64,000 nucleotides of DNA from Nisaea acidiphila (GTDB lineage Bacteria > Pseudomonadota > Alphaproteobacteria > Thalassobaculales > Thalassobaculaceae). The position numbers were made by a program, and so were the translations under genes. Every line of letters starts with the position of its first letter. Within the stretch, counting starts at the first letter, position 1. The stretch lies in the NCBI RefSeq assembly GCF_024662015.1, contig NZ_CP102480.1:4024501-4088500 (forward strand). Reading direction: 5' to 3'. Under the pieces are notes generated by a model. It made no database searches and was not told the origin of the DNA. It saw nothing but the letters and a program-made list of their open reading frames with translations. Below, piece after piece: positions 33,465 to 41,660 of this stretch.

Positions 33465-34787
33465 ATGAACCACGTCTTCCACCGCAATGCCCGCGCCTCC
33501 TATCCCGTCGCCGCGAAAGGCGACGGCGTCTATATTCTGGACAGTGAGGGGAAACGCTATCTCGATGCCAGCGGCGGCGCCGCGGTCTCCTGCCTCGGGC
33601 ATAGCGAGACGCGGGTGACGGATGCGATCAAGCGGCAGCTCGACGAGATTCCCTTCGCGCATACAGGCTTTTTCTCGAACGACCCGATGGAGGCGCTTGC
33701 CGATCATCTGATCGCGCGGGCGCCCGGGGACCTTGATCGAGTCTATTTCGTCTCCGGCGGTTCCGAGGCGATCGAGGCGGCGCTGAAGATGGCGCGGCAG
33801 TATTTCATGGAGATCGGCCAGCCGGAGCGGCACAAGATCATCGCGCGGCGGCAGAGCTATCACGGGAATACGCTGGGCGCGCTCGCGGTCGGCGGAAATG
33901 AATGGCGGCGCGAGCAGTTCAAGCCGCTGCTGATCGACACCTCCCACGTCTCGCCTTGTTTCGCTTATCGCGACCGGCGCGACGACGAGAGCGAAGAGGC
34001 CTACGGCCAGCGGGTCGCCGACGAACTGGATGCGGCGATCCGGGAGCACGGACCGGAAACGGTCGCGGCTTTCGTCTGCGAGCCGGTCGTCGGTGCCACG
34101 CTCGGCGCGGTTCCGGCCGTGCCGGGATACCTGAAGCGGATCCGCGAGATCTGCGACGAGCATGGTGTGCTGCTGATCTTCGACGAGGTGATGTGCGGCA
34201 TGGGACGGACAGGATATCTCTACGCCTGTGAGGAGGACGGTGCCGCGCCGGACCTGCTGACGATCGCGAAGGGTTTGGGGGCCGGCTACCAGCCGATCGG
34301 GGCTACGCTGGTCTCCTCGAAGATTTTCGACGCGATCCATGACGGCAGCGGGTTCTTCCAGCACGGCCATACCTATATGGGCCATCCGGCGGCCTGCGCC
34401 GGGGCGCTGGCGGTGCAGAAGGTGATCGAGGAGGACAATCTGCTGGAGAATGTCCGCGCCATGGGAGCGAAGCTGAAGGCGGCTCTCGAGGAGCGCTTCG
34501 GCAATCACCATCATGTCGGCGACATTCGCGGCCGCGGGCTGTTTCTGGGCGTCGAGCTTGTCGAGGACCGGGCGTCGAAGAAATGTTTCGATCCGGCGCG
34601 CAAGGTGCACGCAAAGGTGAAGGCCAAAGCCATGGAGCTCGGCCTGATGTGCTATCCGATGGGGGGCACGATCGACGGTCGCGTCGGCGATCACGTGCTG
34701 CTCGCACCGCCGTTCATCATCGACGAGAACCACATCGAGGAGATTGTCGGCAAGCTCGGCGAGGCGATCGACGAAGCGGTCCGCTGA
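33465..34787 (+). CDS. Class III PLP-dependent aminotransferase
   Basis: A 440-residue aminotransferase of the aspartate aminotransferase superfamily class III. Visible are the cofactor-phosphate motif SGGSEAIEAALKMARQY near 99-115, SYHGNTLGAL near 132-141, the DEVMCGMGRTG region near 235-245, and the PLP lysine in TIAKGLGAGYQPIGATL near 270. Relatives act on omega-amino acids or amines such as taurine, beta-alanine or 4-aminobutyrate. The amino donor cannot be read from the sequence. It starts 69 bases after the MCE operon but with no evident functional link; the TAXI transporter downstream might import its substrate, which is only proximity. Confidence 0.92.
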   Translation: MNHVFHRNARASYPVAAKGDGVYILDSEGKRYLDASGGAAVSCLGHSETRVTDAIKRQLDEIPFAHTGFFSNDPMEALADHLIARAPGDLDRVYFVSGGSEAIEAALKMARQYFMEIGQPERHKIIARRQSYHGNTLGALAVGGNEWRREQFKPLLIDTSHVSPCFAYRDRRDDESEEAYGQRVADELDAAIREHGPETVAAFVCEPVVGATLGAVPAVPGYLKRIREICDEHGVLLIFDEVMCGMGRTGYLYACEEDGAAPDLLTIAKGLGAGYQPIGATLVSSKIFDAIHDGSGFFQHGHTYMGHPAACAGALAVQKVIEEDNLLENVRAMGAKLKAALEERFGNHHHVGDIRGRGLFLGVELVEDRASKKCFDPARKVHAKVKAKAMELGLMCYPMGGTIDGRVGDHVLLAPPFIIDENHIEEIVGKLGEAIDEAVR

Positions 34788-34827
34788 CCGCACTGCAGCA
34801 TTCGCTAAAGGATCGATAAACTTTTCC

Positions 34828-34837
34828 TTGTATACAA
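34828..34837. promoter_or_regulatory. TTGTATACAA palindrome, possible GntR-type operator
   Basis: A perfect 10-base palindrome in an AT-rich stretch between the aminotransferase and TRAP genes. TTGTATACAA-type sites are typical for FadR/FCD-group GntR regulators, which often control TRAP transporters. It lies between two direct copies of TAAACTTTTC (34817 and 34846, 29 bp apart). No GntR gene is in the window. Confidence 0.4.
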
Positions 34838-34880
34838 AATGCCTCTAAACTTTTCTTTTAAATCAATGTCATAGCATGCA

Positions 34881-34910
34881 TTGACCTTTTCCGTTTTTGC
34901 GGGCCATAGT
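34881..34910 (+). promoter_or_regulatory. Possible promoter of the TAXI TRAP operon
   Basis: TTGACC (34881-34886) and CATAGT (34905-34910) with an 18-base spacer, about 145 bases before the solute-binding protein gene. The match to consensus is partial. It is listed because it is the best pair in this 269-base gap and lies just downstream of the TTGTATACAA palindrome. Confidence 0.3.
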
Positions 34911-35056
34911 CTCTGAGGGCTTGTCTGCGGCCCAACGATCTGGATATCCGTACGCCGGGGGGTGTGCTGGATCCGCATCGGACATTGAGTGTCCGGAATG
35001 GTGGTCGTTGAACGCGGGCATAGTTCAAACCATGGATTTACCTTGGAGGAGGCTTC

Positions 35057-36040
35057 ATGAAACGGGCTTTCACGTTTGGCATTGCGGCGGCCCTCGTAGC
35101 CGGCGCTTCGTTTATCGGAGCAACGCAGGGCGCCAGCGCTGCCGAGCAGAAGTTCATCACCATCGGCACCGGCGGTGTGACGGGCGTCTACTACCCGACC
35201 GGCGGCGCGATCTGCCGTCTGGTGAACAAGGGCCGCAAGGAGCACGGTATCCGCTGCTCCGTCGAGTCGACCGGCGGTTCGATCTACAACATCAACACCA
35301 TCCGCGCCGGCGAGCTGGACATGGGCGTCGCCCAGTCCGACTGGCAGTACCACGCCTATAACGGCACCTCGAAATTCAAGGATGCCGGGCCGTTCAAGGA
35401 ACTGCGCGCTGTCTTCTCCGTGCACCCGGAGCCGGTCACGATTCTTGCGCGGGGCGATTCCGGGATCAAGAACGTCACCGATCTCAAGGGCAAGCGCGTC
35501 AATATCGGCAATCCGGGTTCCGGTACGCGCGGGACCTGGGAAGTCATGGAAGAGGCCCTCGGCTGGAGCCGTGGCGATCTGAAACTGGCCGCCGAGCTGA
35601 AATCCGCCGAAACCGGCCAGGCGCTCTGCGACAACAAGATCGATGCCTATTTCTGGCTTGTCGGCCACCCGTCGGCGCTGACCAAGGAATCCGTCGCCTC
35701 CTGTGACGCGGTTCTCGTCAACGCGACCGGCCCGGCCATCGACAAGCTGGTTGCCGACAATTCCTATTACCGCAAGGCCACCATCCCGGGCGGCATGTAT
35801 GCCAGCAACCCGGAAGACGTGACCACCTTCGGTGTCGGCGCGACGTTCGTCAGCTCCTCCGCGGTTGCCGACGATGTCGTGTATCAGGTCGTGAAAGCGG
35901 TCTTCGAGAATTTCGGCGACTTCAAGAAGCTGCACCCCGCTTTCGGCCACCTGAAGGAAGCCGAGATGGTGAAGGACGGCCTGTCCGCTCCGATCCATGG
36001 CGGTGCTGCCAAGTACTACAAGGAAAAAGGCTGGATGTAA
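35057..36040 (+). CDS. TAXI family TRAP transporter solute-binding protein
   Basis: A 327-residue periplasmic binding protein. A signal peptide (residues 1-28, ending GASAAEQ) precedes the TAXI core: [28 protein letters not shown] at about 34-61, [30 protein letters not shown] and the [30 protein letters not shown] motif. TAXI proteins capture organic acids or amino acids for a fused TRAP permease, here encoded 180 bases downstream. GGAGG stands 10 bases ahead of the ATG. Ligand cannot be assigned by reading. Confidence 0.95.
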   Translation: MKRAFTFGIAAALVAGASFIGATQGASAAEQKFITIGTGGVTGVYYPTGGAICRLVNKGRKEHGIRCSVESTGGSIYNINTIRAGELDMGVAQSDWQYHAYNGTSKFKDAGPFKELRAVFSVHPEPVTILARGDSGIKNVTDLKGKRVNIGNPGSGTRGTWEVMEEALGWSRGDLKLAAELKSAETGQALCDNKIDAYFWLVGHPSALTKESVASCDAVLVNATGPAIDKLVADNSYYRKATIPGGMYASNPEDVTTFGVGATFVSSSAVADDVVYQVVKAVFENFGDFKKLHPAFGHLKEAEMVKDGLSAPIHGGAAKYYKEKGWM

Positions 36041-36052
36041 TCCGGCCGACGG

Positions 36053-36083
36053 AAGGGAGAGGCTCGCCTCTCCCTTCTGCTTT
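36053..36083 (+). terminator. Hairpin after the TAXI binding-protein gene
   Basis: A perfect 10-bp stem AAGGGAGAGG-CTCG-CCTCTCCCTT at 36053-36076, followed by the weakly U-rich CTGCTTTCAG. It lies 13 bases after the stop codon and 145 bases before the permease gene. It probably acts as a partial terminator, so that the binding protein is made in excess over the permease, a common design in TRAP operons. Confidence 0.7.
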
Positions 36084-36221
36084 CAGTCTGCTTTCAAAAA
36101 AATCGAACCGGTTCGCGGACAACGCGGTTTCCGGAAGTGAACATGGGATATGCGCGCTTCGGCGTGCGGCTAACGGTCTGAGGTTGGACGCGTCCGGCGT
36201 GCGGATGCGAGGAGGGGGTAT

Positions 36222-38813
36222 ATGAGCAACGAGACGGAATCTAAATCCGCGCGTCAGGCAGCAGAGGATCTTGTCGCTGCCGTCGATACCGGGTCCCGTA
36301 ACGTACCGGGGGCGGTTGGACAATTCATCGCGCTGGGGGCTCTGGCCTGGTCCTTGTTCCAGCTCTGGATCGCATCGCCGCTGCCGTTCATGCTGGCCGA
36401 CTTCATCCCGCTGATGAACAACACCCAGACCCGGCCGATCCATCTCTGTTTCGCGGTCGTTCTCGCCTTTCTCTCCTATCCCGCGCTGAAGACCTCGCCG
36501 CGGCACAGCGTGCCGGTTACCGACTGGATCTTCGCCGCCGTCTCCGCCGTCTGCATTCTCTATCTCGTGGCCGAGGCAGACGCGCTGGCCGGACGGATGG
36601 GAATTCCGACGACTGCGGATATCGTCACCGCGGGTATCGGGCTGGTGCTGTTACTGGAAGCGACGCGGCGTTCGCTCGGCATTCCGCTCATGGCGGTCGC
36701 GCTCGTCTTCCTCGCCTACATCTTTTTCGGCCAATACGGACCGGACGTGATCGCCTGGAAGGGCGCGTCCTTCGAGAAGGCGATGTCGCATCTCTGGATC
36801 ACGCAGGAAGGCGTCTTTGGTATCGGCGTCGGGGTCTCGACCTCCTTCATCTTCCTGTTCGTGTTGTTCGGCGCGCTGATGGACAAATCCGGCGCCGGCA
36901 TCTACCTGACCAAGCTCTCGATCGCGCTGGTCGGTCACATGCGCGGCGGTCCGGCGAAGGCCTCTGTCGTCTCCTCTGCGATGACGGGGCTGATCTCCGG
37001 TTCCTCGCTGGCGAACGTCGTGACCACCGGCGCCTTTACCATTCCGCTCATGAAGCGGACCGGCTTCCCGGCCGAGAAAGCCGGTGCGGTCGAAGTCGCG
37101 TCCTCCACCAACGGCCAGCTGACGCCGCCGGTGATGGGCGCCGCGGCCTTCATCATGATCGAGCGCGTCGGCATCGATCTCGTCGAGATCATGAAGCATG
37201 CGTTCCTGCCGGCGATCATCTCTTACATCGCGCTTGTCTATATCGTGCATCTGGAAGCCGTGAAGGCGGGTATGACCGGTCTTCCGCGTTCTTCCAAGGC
37301 GCGAACGATGCTTGCCAAGCTGTTCAGCTTCGCAACGGTGCTGGTCGGATTCATCGTGTTGATGGCGGTAACCTATTTCGGCTTCGGCTGGACCAAGCAG
37401 GTTTTCGGCGATGCCACGATCTACATCGCCTCCATTATTCTGCTGGCGGCTTACGCCTTTCTGCTGAAGCTGGGCGCGTCCTATGAGGACGGCAAGCCGG
37501 AAGATCTCGAGAACATGACCGAGTGTCCGGAAATGCGGCCGACCTTCATGTCCGGGCTCTATTTCCTGCTGCCGATCGGCGTGCTCGTCTGGTGTCTCAT
37601 CGTCGAGCGTTTCTCGCCGGGTCTTGCCGCCTTCTGGACTTCCGTAGTGATGCTGGTCATCGCGGTGACGCATCGGGCCGGAAAGGCCTTCTTCCGGGGC
37701 GAGGGGATCGATGTCGCGGCGCTCGGCATGGGTAAGACAGAGCTCTATGAGGGGCTGGTCTCCGGCGCCCGGAACATGGTGCCGATCGGCGTCGCGGTCG
37801 CGGTCGCGGGCATCGTTGTCGGCGGCGTGACGCTCACCGGTCTCGGCCAGAAGATGACCGAGTTCGTCGAGTTCATCTCCGCCGGGAACCTCATGCTGAT
37901 GCTGCTCTTTACCGCGGTTATCTGCCTGGTACTGGGTCTCGGCCTTCCGACGACGGCGAACTATATCGTCGTCTCCTCCCTGATGGCGCCGGTGATCGTC
38001 ACCCTCTCGGCGGAGGCGGGCGTGATCCTGCCGCTGATCGCGGTGCACCTCTTTGTCTTCTATTTCGGAATATTGGCGGACGATACGCCACCCGTGGGAC
38101 TCGCGGCCTATGCGGCCGCGGCACTGTCGGGGGGCGATCCGATCAAGACCGGCCTGCAGGGCTTCGCTTACGACATCCGGACCGCGATCCTGCCGTTTCT
38201 CTTCATCTTCAACACCCAGTTGCTGATGATAGGGATCGACGGAGTGGTGCATTTCATCGTCACCGTGGTGACGGCGGTCATCGCCATGCTGATGTTCGCC
38301 TCGGCGACGCAGAGTTTCTTCCTCGTGAAGAACAGGCTCTGGGAATCAGCGGCTCTGCTGCTGGTCGCCTTCACGCTGTTCCGGCCGGGCTTCTGGCTGG
38401 ACATGGTCGAAGAGCCGTTCGTGCAGCACAATCCGGCTACCATCAACGAGGTGGCGGAAGGCATCGCTCCGGGGGGGGAGATCCGATTGATGGTCGAGGG
38501 TGAGACGGTCGACGGCGATATCGTCTCGAAGGCCGTCCTGCTGCCCCTCGGGGACGCAGGGCCCGGCGCGGACAGGCTGATGAACAGTGCGGGGCTCGAA
38601 CTGAGATTCGAGGACGGCAAGGCACTGGTCGACAACCTCGGTTTCGGCGGACCTGCCGAGCAGTCGGGGATCGACTTCGACTGGGAGATCATTCAGGTCA
38701 TGACCCCGGCCGACCGGATGCCGAAGGAAGTGTTCTTCATTCCGGCGATCGGCCTGCTTGTCCTCGTCTATCTATTGCAGCGGGCGCGCCGCGGCCGCCC
38801 CGAAACTGTCTGA
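36222..38813 (+). CDS. TRAP transporter permease, 4TM/12TM fusion, with DUF3394
   Basis: An 863-residue membrane protein combining the small (4TM) and large (12TM) TRAP subunits. About sixteen hydrophobic segments lie between 35 and 730, with the large-subunit motifs SSAMTGLISGSSLANVVTTGAFTIPLMKR, SSTNGQLTPPVMGAAAFIM and GLGLPTTANYIVVSSLMAPV. The C-terminal 130 residues match DUF3394, a domain attached to such TAXI permeases, ending in a final membrane helix (FIPAIGLLVLVYLLQ). It uses a Na+ or H+ gradient to import what the TAXI protein binds. It is followed after 13 bases by a universal stress protein gene. Confidence 0.94.
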   Translation: MSNETESKSARQAAEDLVAAVDTGSRNVPGAVGQFIALGALAWSLFQLWIASPLPFMLADFIPLMNNTQTRPIHLCFAVVLAFLSYPALKTSPRHSVPVTDWIFAAVSAVCILYLVAEADALAGRMGIPTTADIVTAGIGLVLLLEATRRSLGIPLMAVALVFLAYIFFGQYGPDVIAWKGASFEKAMSHLWITQEGVFGIGVGVSTSFIFLFVLFGALMDKSGAGIYLTKLSIALVGHMRGGPAKASVVSSAMTGLISGSSLANVVTTGAFTIPLMKRTGFPAEKAGAVEVASSTNGQLTPPVMGAAAFIMIERVGIDLVEIMKHAFLPAIISYIALVYIVHLEAVKAGMTGLPRSSKARTMLAKLFSFATVLVGFIVLMAVTYFGFGWTKQVFGDATIYIASIILLAAYAFLLKLGASYEDGKPEDLENMTECPEMRPTFMSGLYFLLPIGVLVWCLIVERFSPGLAAFWTSVVMLVIAVTHRAGKAFFRGEGIDVAALGMGKTELYEGLVSGARNMVPIGVAVAVAGIVVGGVTLTGLGQKMTEFVEFISAGNLMLMLLFTAVICLVLGLGLPTTANYIVVSSLMAPVIVTLSAEAGVILPLIAVHLFVFYFGILADDTPPVGLAAYAAAALSGGDPIKTGLQGFAYDIRTAILPFLFIFNTQLLMIGIDGVVHFIVTVVTAVIAMLMFASATQSFFLVKNRLWESAALLLVAFTLFRPGFWLDMVEEPFVQHNPATINEVAEGIAPGGEIRLMVEGETVDGDIVSKAVLLPLGDAGPGADRLMNSAGLELRFEDGKALVDNLGFGGPAEQSGIDFDWEIIQVMTPADRMPKEVFFIPAIGLLVLVYLLQRARRGRPETV

Positions 38814-38826
38814 AGGAGCCGACCCG

Positions 38827-39252
38827 ATGTTTGAACATATCCTTTTGACGGTGGACTTGGACGACGAGAATTCGTGGAACAAGGCTCTTCCGCTCGCGGT
38901 TTCCAATGCCAAGACCCACGGCGCGTCCCTTTCCGTGATGACCGTTCTGCCGGATTTCGGAATGAGCCTTGTCGGGCAATATTTTCCGAAAGACCACGTA
39001 GAGAAGGTGATGGCGGAAGCCAACAAACGGCTTCACGACCTCGTTTCGGCCAACGTGCCGTCGGACCAGCCGGTGCAGCATATCGTGCGCCAGGGAACGG
39101 TCTACGAGATGGTTCTGGAGACGGCGAAAGACATCTCGGCCGATCTGATCGTTATCGCCTCGCACCGGCCGGAGCTGAAGGACTACTTGCTCGGGCCGAA
39201 CGCCGCCCGGGTGGTCCGCCATGCAGATTGCTCTGTGCTGGTGGTACGCTGA
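38827..39252 (+). CDS. Universal stress protein (UspA family)
   Basis: A 141-residue UspA-fold protein: MFEHILLTVDLDDENSWNKALPLAV at the start, VRQGTVYEMVLETAKDISADLIVIASH in the second half and LGPNAARVVRHADCSVLVVR at the end. The ATP-binding G-2x-G-9x-G(S/T) motif is not intact; LGPNAARV stands at that place. AAGGAG from the end of the TRAP gene serves as ribosome binding site. In Halomonas, the TRAP operon teaABC also carries a USP gene (teaD) whose product binds ATP and modulates transport, so a regulatory role here is plausible. Confidence 0.92.
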   Translation: MFEHILLTVDLDDENSWNKALPLAVSNAKTHGASLSVMTVLPDFGMSLVGQYFPKDHVEKVMAEANKRLHDLVSANVPSDQPVQHIVRQGTVYEMVLETAKDISADLIVIASHRPELKDYLLGPNAARVVRHADCSVLVVR

Positions 39253-39285
39253 GCTGTCAGCTCTGCAGCAGGCCTTGAATGCAAT

Positions 39286-39316
39286 AAACCCCGCTGAATT
39301 TCCCAGCGGGGTTTTT
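39286..39316 (+). terminator. Rho-independent terminator between usp and flagellin
   Basis: An 11-bp perfect stem AAACCCCGCTG-AATTTCC-CAGCGGGGTTT followed by further T residues (39312-39316). It lies 34 bases past the usp stop and 30 bases past the end of the facing flagellin gene. Because A-runs flank both sides it could serve both strands, although the run is stronger on the plus strand. Confidence 0.85.
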
Positions 39317-39345
39317 GCTATCGAATGATTTCGGCGGCGCCGTTC

Positions 39346-40167
39346 TTAGGAGCGGAACAGGCCGAGCACGACTTCCGGGCTGCGGTTCGCGATGCCGAGC
39401 GAAAGCTGGCTCAGTTGGCTGCGCGCCTGGTCTGAGGCGAGACGGGCCGCTTCGCGTCCGAGATTGGCGTCCACCAGATTGCCGAGGCCTTCTTCAGTTG
39501 CATCGGAAATGCCCTGGAGTTGGTCGTTCTGCGCCACGATGCGGCGGGAGCTTGCCCCGAGCTCGCCGAGCGAGTCATTGAGGGCGGTCTGGAAGGCCGC
39601 GAACTCGTTGGACAGAACGGCGGCCGGGTCGCTGAAATCGGCGGCGGAGAGATTTGCCAGCGCATCGCCGACAGAACCCTGACCTGAAACCGTCAGGCTG
39701 TCGCCTTCCAGGTTCTGCAGCGTGTTGAGATCGCCTGAGCCGGATTGCAACAGGTTGGTGCCGTTAAAGCTCGCATTGTCGACGAAGCCTTGGGCCTGTT
39801 CGAGCAACGCGGTCAGGTCGTTCTGAATGATGCCTTGCTGCTCGCTGGTCAAAGCCGGATTTGACAGCTCCACGAGCTTGCCCTGGATATCCTGCGTCAG
39901 GTTGGAGACCCCGGTAGCGCCCGCAGTCGCGACATTGACCACACCCGCGGTCTGGTTCAGGCCCTGCTGCACGGCCGCATTGGCGCCCAGTTCGCCGCGG
40001 ATGCTTTGCGCGATCGCGAAGATCGCAGCCTGATCCAGCGCACCGGACACGCGCTGTCCGGTTGAAATGCGGTTTTGTGTCCGATCCTGAGAGGATTGCG
40101 CGGAATTCAGGTTCCGCAACGCAGTAAACGCACCGACATTGGTGTTTACGGAATTGTTGATGGCCAT
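39346..40167 (-). CDS. Flagellin, short alphaproteobacterial type
   Basis: A 273-residue flagellin with the conserved terminal D0/D1 helices: MAINNSVNTNVGAFTALRNLNSAQSSQDRTQNRISTGQRV at the N-end and LGNLVDANLGREAARLASDQARSQLSQLSLGIANRSPEVVLGLFR at the C-end. The variable middle is minimal, as in many alphaproteobacterial flagellins of about 270 residues. Cysteine is absent, as expected. No other flagellar gene lies within the window, so its filament partners are encoded elsewhere. A ribosome-binding AAGGACGTGAGG precedes the ATG. A sigma-28-like promoter was sought and not found convincingly. Confidence 0.95.
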   Translation of the reverse strand: MAINNSVNTNVGAFTALRNLNSAQSSQDRTQNRISTGQRVSGALDQAAIFAIAQSIRGELGANAAVQQGLNQTAGVVNVATAGATGVSNLTQDIQGKLVELSNPALTSEQQGIIQNDLTALLEQAQGFVDNASFNGTNLLQSGSGDLNTLQNLEGDSLTVSGQGSVGDALANLSAADFSDPAAVLSNEFAAFQTALNDSLGELGASSRRIVAQNDQLQGISDATEEGLGNLVDANLGREAARLASDQARSQLSQLSLGIANRSPEVVLGLFRS

Positions 40168-40761
40168 TGCCTCACGTCCTTATTCGGTGGTGCCGCTTAG
40201 CGGTCCGGGCCGTTCGAACTCTGAAACTTAAAGCGTATATATAGCATTTCGGAGCCGGATTGTAAGGTTTTGCATTCAGATCGTCATGCAGTTTCGTCGT
40301 GGAATTTCTATTGATTTCAATCAAATGCCGTCCAATTGAGTTCGGAGGAAGGACATTTCGGAGATTCCCGGACCTCAATGCAGCATAACTTAACATGAAT
40401 TTCGAGACGGATTGAGAGCTTCCAGCGCACATTTAGCCCTTATAGAGGTTACCTGAAGGCTTCATGGTCTTGCTTGTGCTTCCCATAGAATAGGCAGGGT
40501 TTCGGTTATCTTTTTTTAATTAATTTCTGCAAGAACCTTCAATTATGAAAGTCTTGGGGCCTCATGGCTTTGCGCATTTGATCCGCGATGCCGAATTTCT
40601 GGATTGAGAAAATCCAGTGATTTGTGAGGGTTGCGAGATTTTGTTGCGACATAGCATTGAGAACCCGATTCCTTTCTGATATTGTCGACTAGTCTTGGTT
40701 AAAAGACGGAGTTCTCGGCAGACCTTGCGGTAAGCCGGGAAAAGTTCGGTGGGGTTAGAAA
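40168..40761. other. 594-base non-coding stretch upstream of flagellin
   Basis: No protein gene could be supported here. The part next to the flagellin (40168-40260) is AT rich and must carry its promoter; TAAGTTT and TATATATA are visible on the complement but no spaced promoter pair is convincing. A hairpin CTGGATT-GAGAA-AATCCAG sits at 40599-40617 and a run of seven T near 40512-40518. These do not add up to a clear RNA gene. Confidence 0.4.
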
Positions 40762-41013
40762 TTGGCCGTTTGGGAACAGACCGAAGAAAGCTTTTCCGAA
40801 GCGCTGCTGCGCTCGGTTGGTCGCATGGTTGCGACGCTTTGCTTCGTCGGCCTGATCGTAGGTCCGCTGGTCGCCGGTGGATGGGCTGCGAGCGCTTATA
40901 TTTTCTACCGTACGAATTCAGGCGAGCTGCAGCTTCCGGTTCTTGAAAAGAGCATTCCGTCTCCGACCGAACTGATCAACAAGGCGGTCGGACGCCCTTC
41001 CGCGACGCATTAA
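40762..41013 (+). CDS. Small single-pass membrane protein, unknown
   Basis: An 83-residue protein beginning at a TTG, with one membrane segment VATLCFVGLIVGPLVAGGWAASAYIFY at about 22-48. The N-terminal 20 residues are acidic and the C-terminal 35 polar. GGTGGGG stands about 10 bases ahead. I do not recognise it. Its stop codon overlaps that of the convergent hydrolase gene (TTAA at 41010-41013). Confidence 0.55.
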   Translation: MAVWEQTEESFSEALLRSVGRMVATLCFVGLIVGPLVAGGWAASAYIFYRTNSGELQLPVLEKSIPSPTELINKAVGRPSATH

Positions 41014-41651
41014 GCGGAGCCTTTTCCGCCCATATCTCTCAAAAACGCGACTGCTGCGCTTACCGCGCCGGAAAGATTTGACGCGCTCGTATGGCCGGAC
41101 GCTTTCCGTGGCGCGAGGTCGTGGTTCCCGTCGACGGCCCATTGGAGGCGGATCAGCCTGGAAAGTCTGTAGCCCTCGGTCTCCTCGCGCGTTCCGAACG
41201 GATCGCGCTCACCCTGGATGATCAGTGTCGGGCAGGTCATGCTCTCAAGGTGCGCAGTGCGCAGATTATCGGGTTTGCCGGGCGGGTGGAACGGGTAGCC
41301 GAAGCATATAACACCGCTGACCCCCGTTTCTTCGGCAACAAGCGTCGCCATCCGGCCGCCCATGGACTTGCCGCCGATGAAGAGCGGTCCGTTGCCGGAG
41401 GCTTCCTTGATCGCGCTCTTCCAGCATTCCAGCAGCACCGGCTGGCGGTCCGGCGGTCGTTTTTTTCCGCCGGACCTGCGAGCCGCCATATAGGGGAATT
41501 CGAAGCGCAGCACCCGGAAACCGGCCTCGGCGATGCCGTCGGCAACGCTGTTCATAAAAGGCGTGTCCATCGCCGCCCCGGCCCCGTGCGCCAGGATCAG
41601 CGTCGCCGGCGCGTCCTCGGGACCGTTCGATAGGAAAGCGATTTCCGTCAC
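41010..41651 (-). CDS. Alpha/beta hydrolase, Tex30/dienelactone hydrolase-like
   Basis: A 213-residue small alpha/beta hydrolase starting at a GTG. LILAHGAGAAMDTPFM (oxyanion loop) is at about 18-33, the nucleophile elbow GGKSMGGRMA puts Ser at about 95, the acid is in QGERDPFG and the His in VDGNHDLAP. These match the KANL3/Tex30 group. The substrate is unknown. The gene starts nine bases after the fumarase stop and so is likely co-transcribed with it. Confidence 0.88.
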   Translation of the reverse strand: MTEIAFLSNGPEDAPATLILAHGAGAAMDTPFMNSVADGIAEAGFRVLRFEFPYMAARRSGGKKRPPDRQPVLLECWKSAIKEASGNGPLFIGGKSMGGRMATLVAEETGVSGVICFGYPFHPPGKPDNLRTAHLESMTCPTLIIQGERDPFGTREETEGYRLSRLIRLQWAVDGNHDLAPRKASGHTSASNLSGAVSAAVAFLRDMGGKGSA

Positions 41652-41660
41652 TGCGGGACG

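Noticed and set aside
40200-40260. Sigma-28 promoter for the flagellin (TAAGTTT and ACCGCTAA on the complement)
   Set aside because: The two half-sites are about 19 bases apart instead of about 11, so they do not form a proper sigma-28 promoter.
40172-40432. An 86-codon minus-strand frame upstream of flagellin
   Set aside because: Spans the expected flagellin promoter and leader, lacks a ribosome binding site and has no recognisable features.
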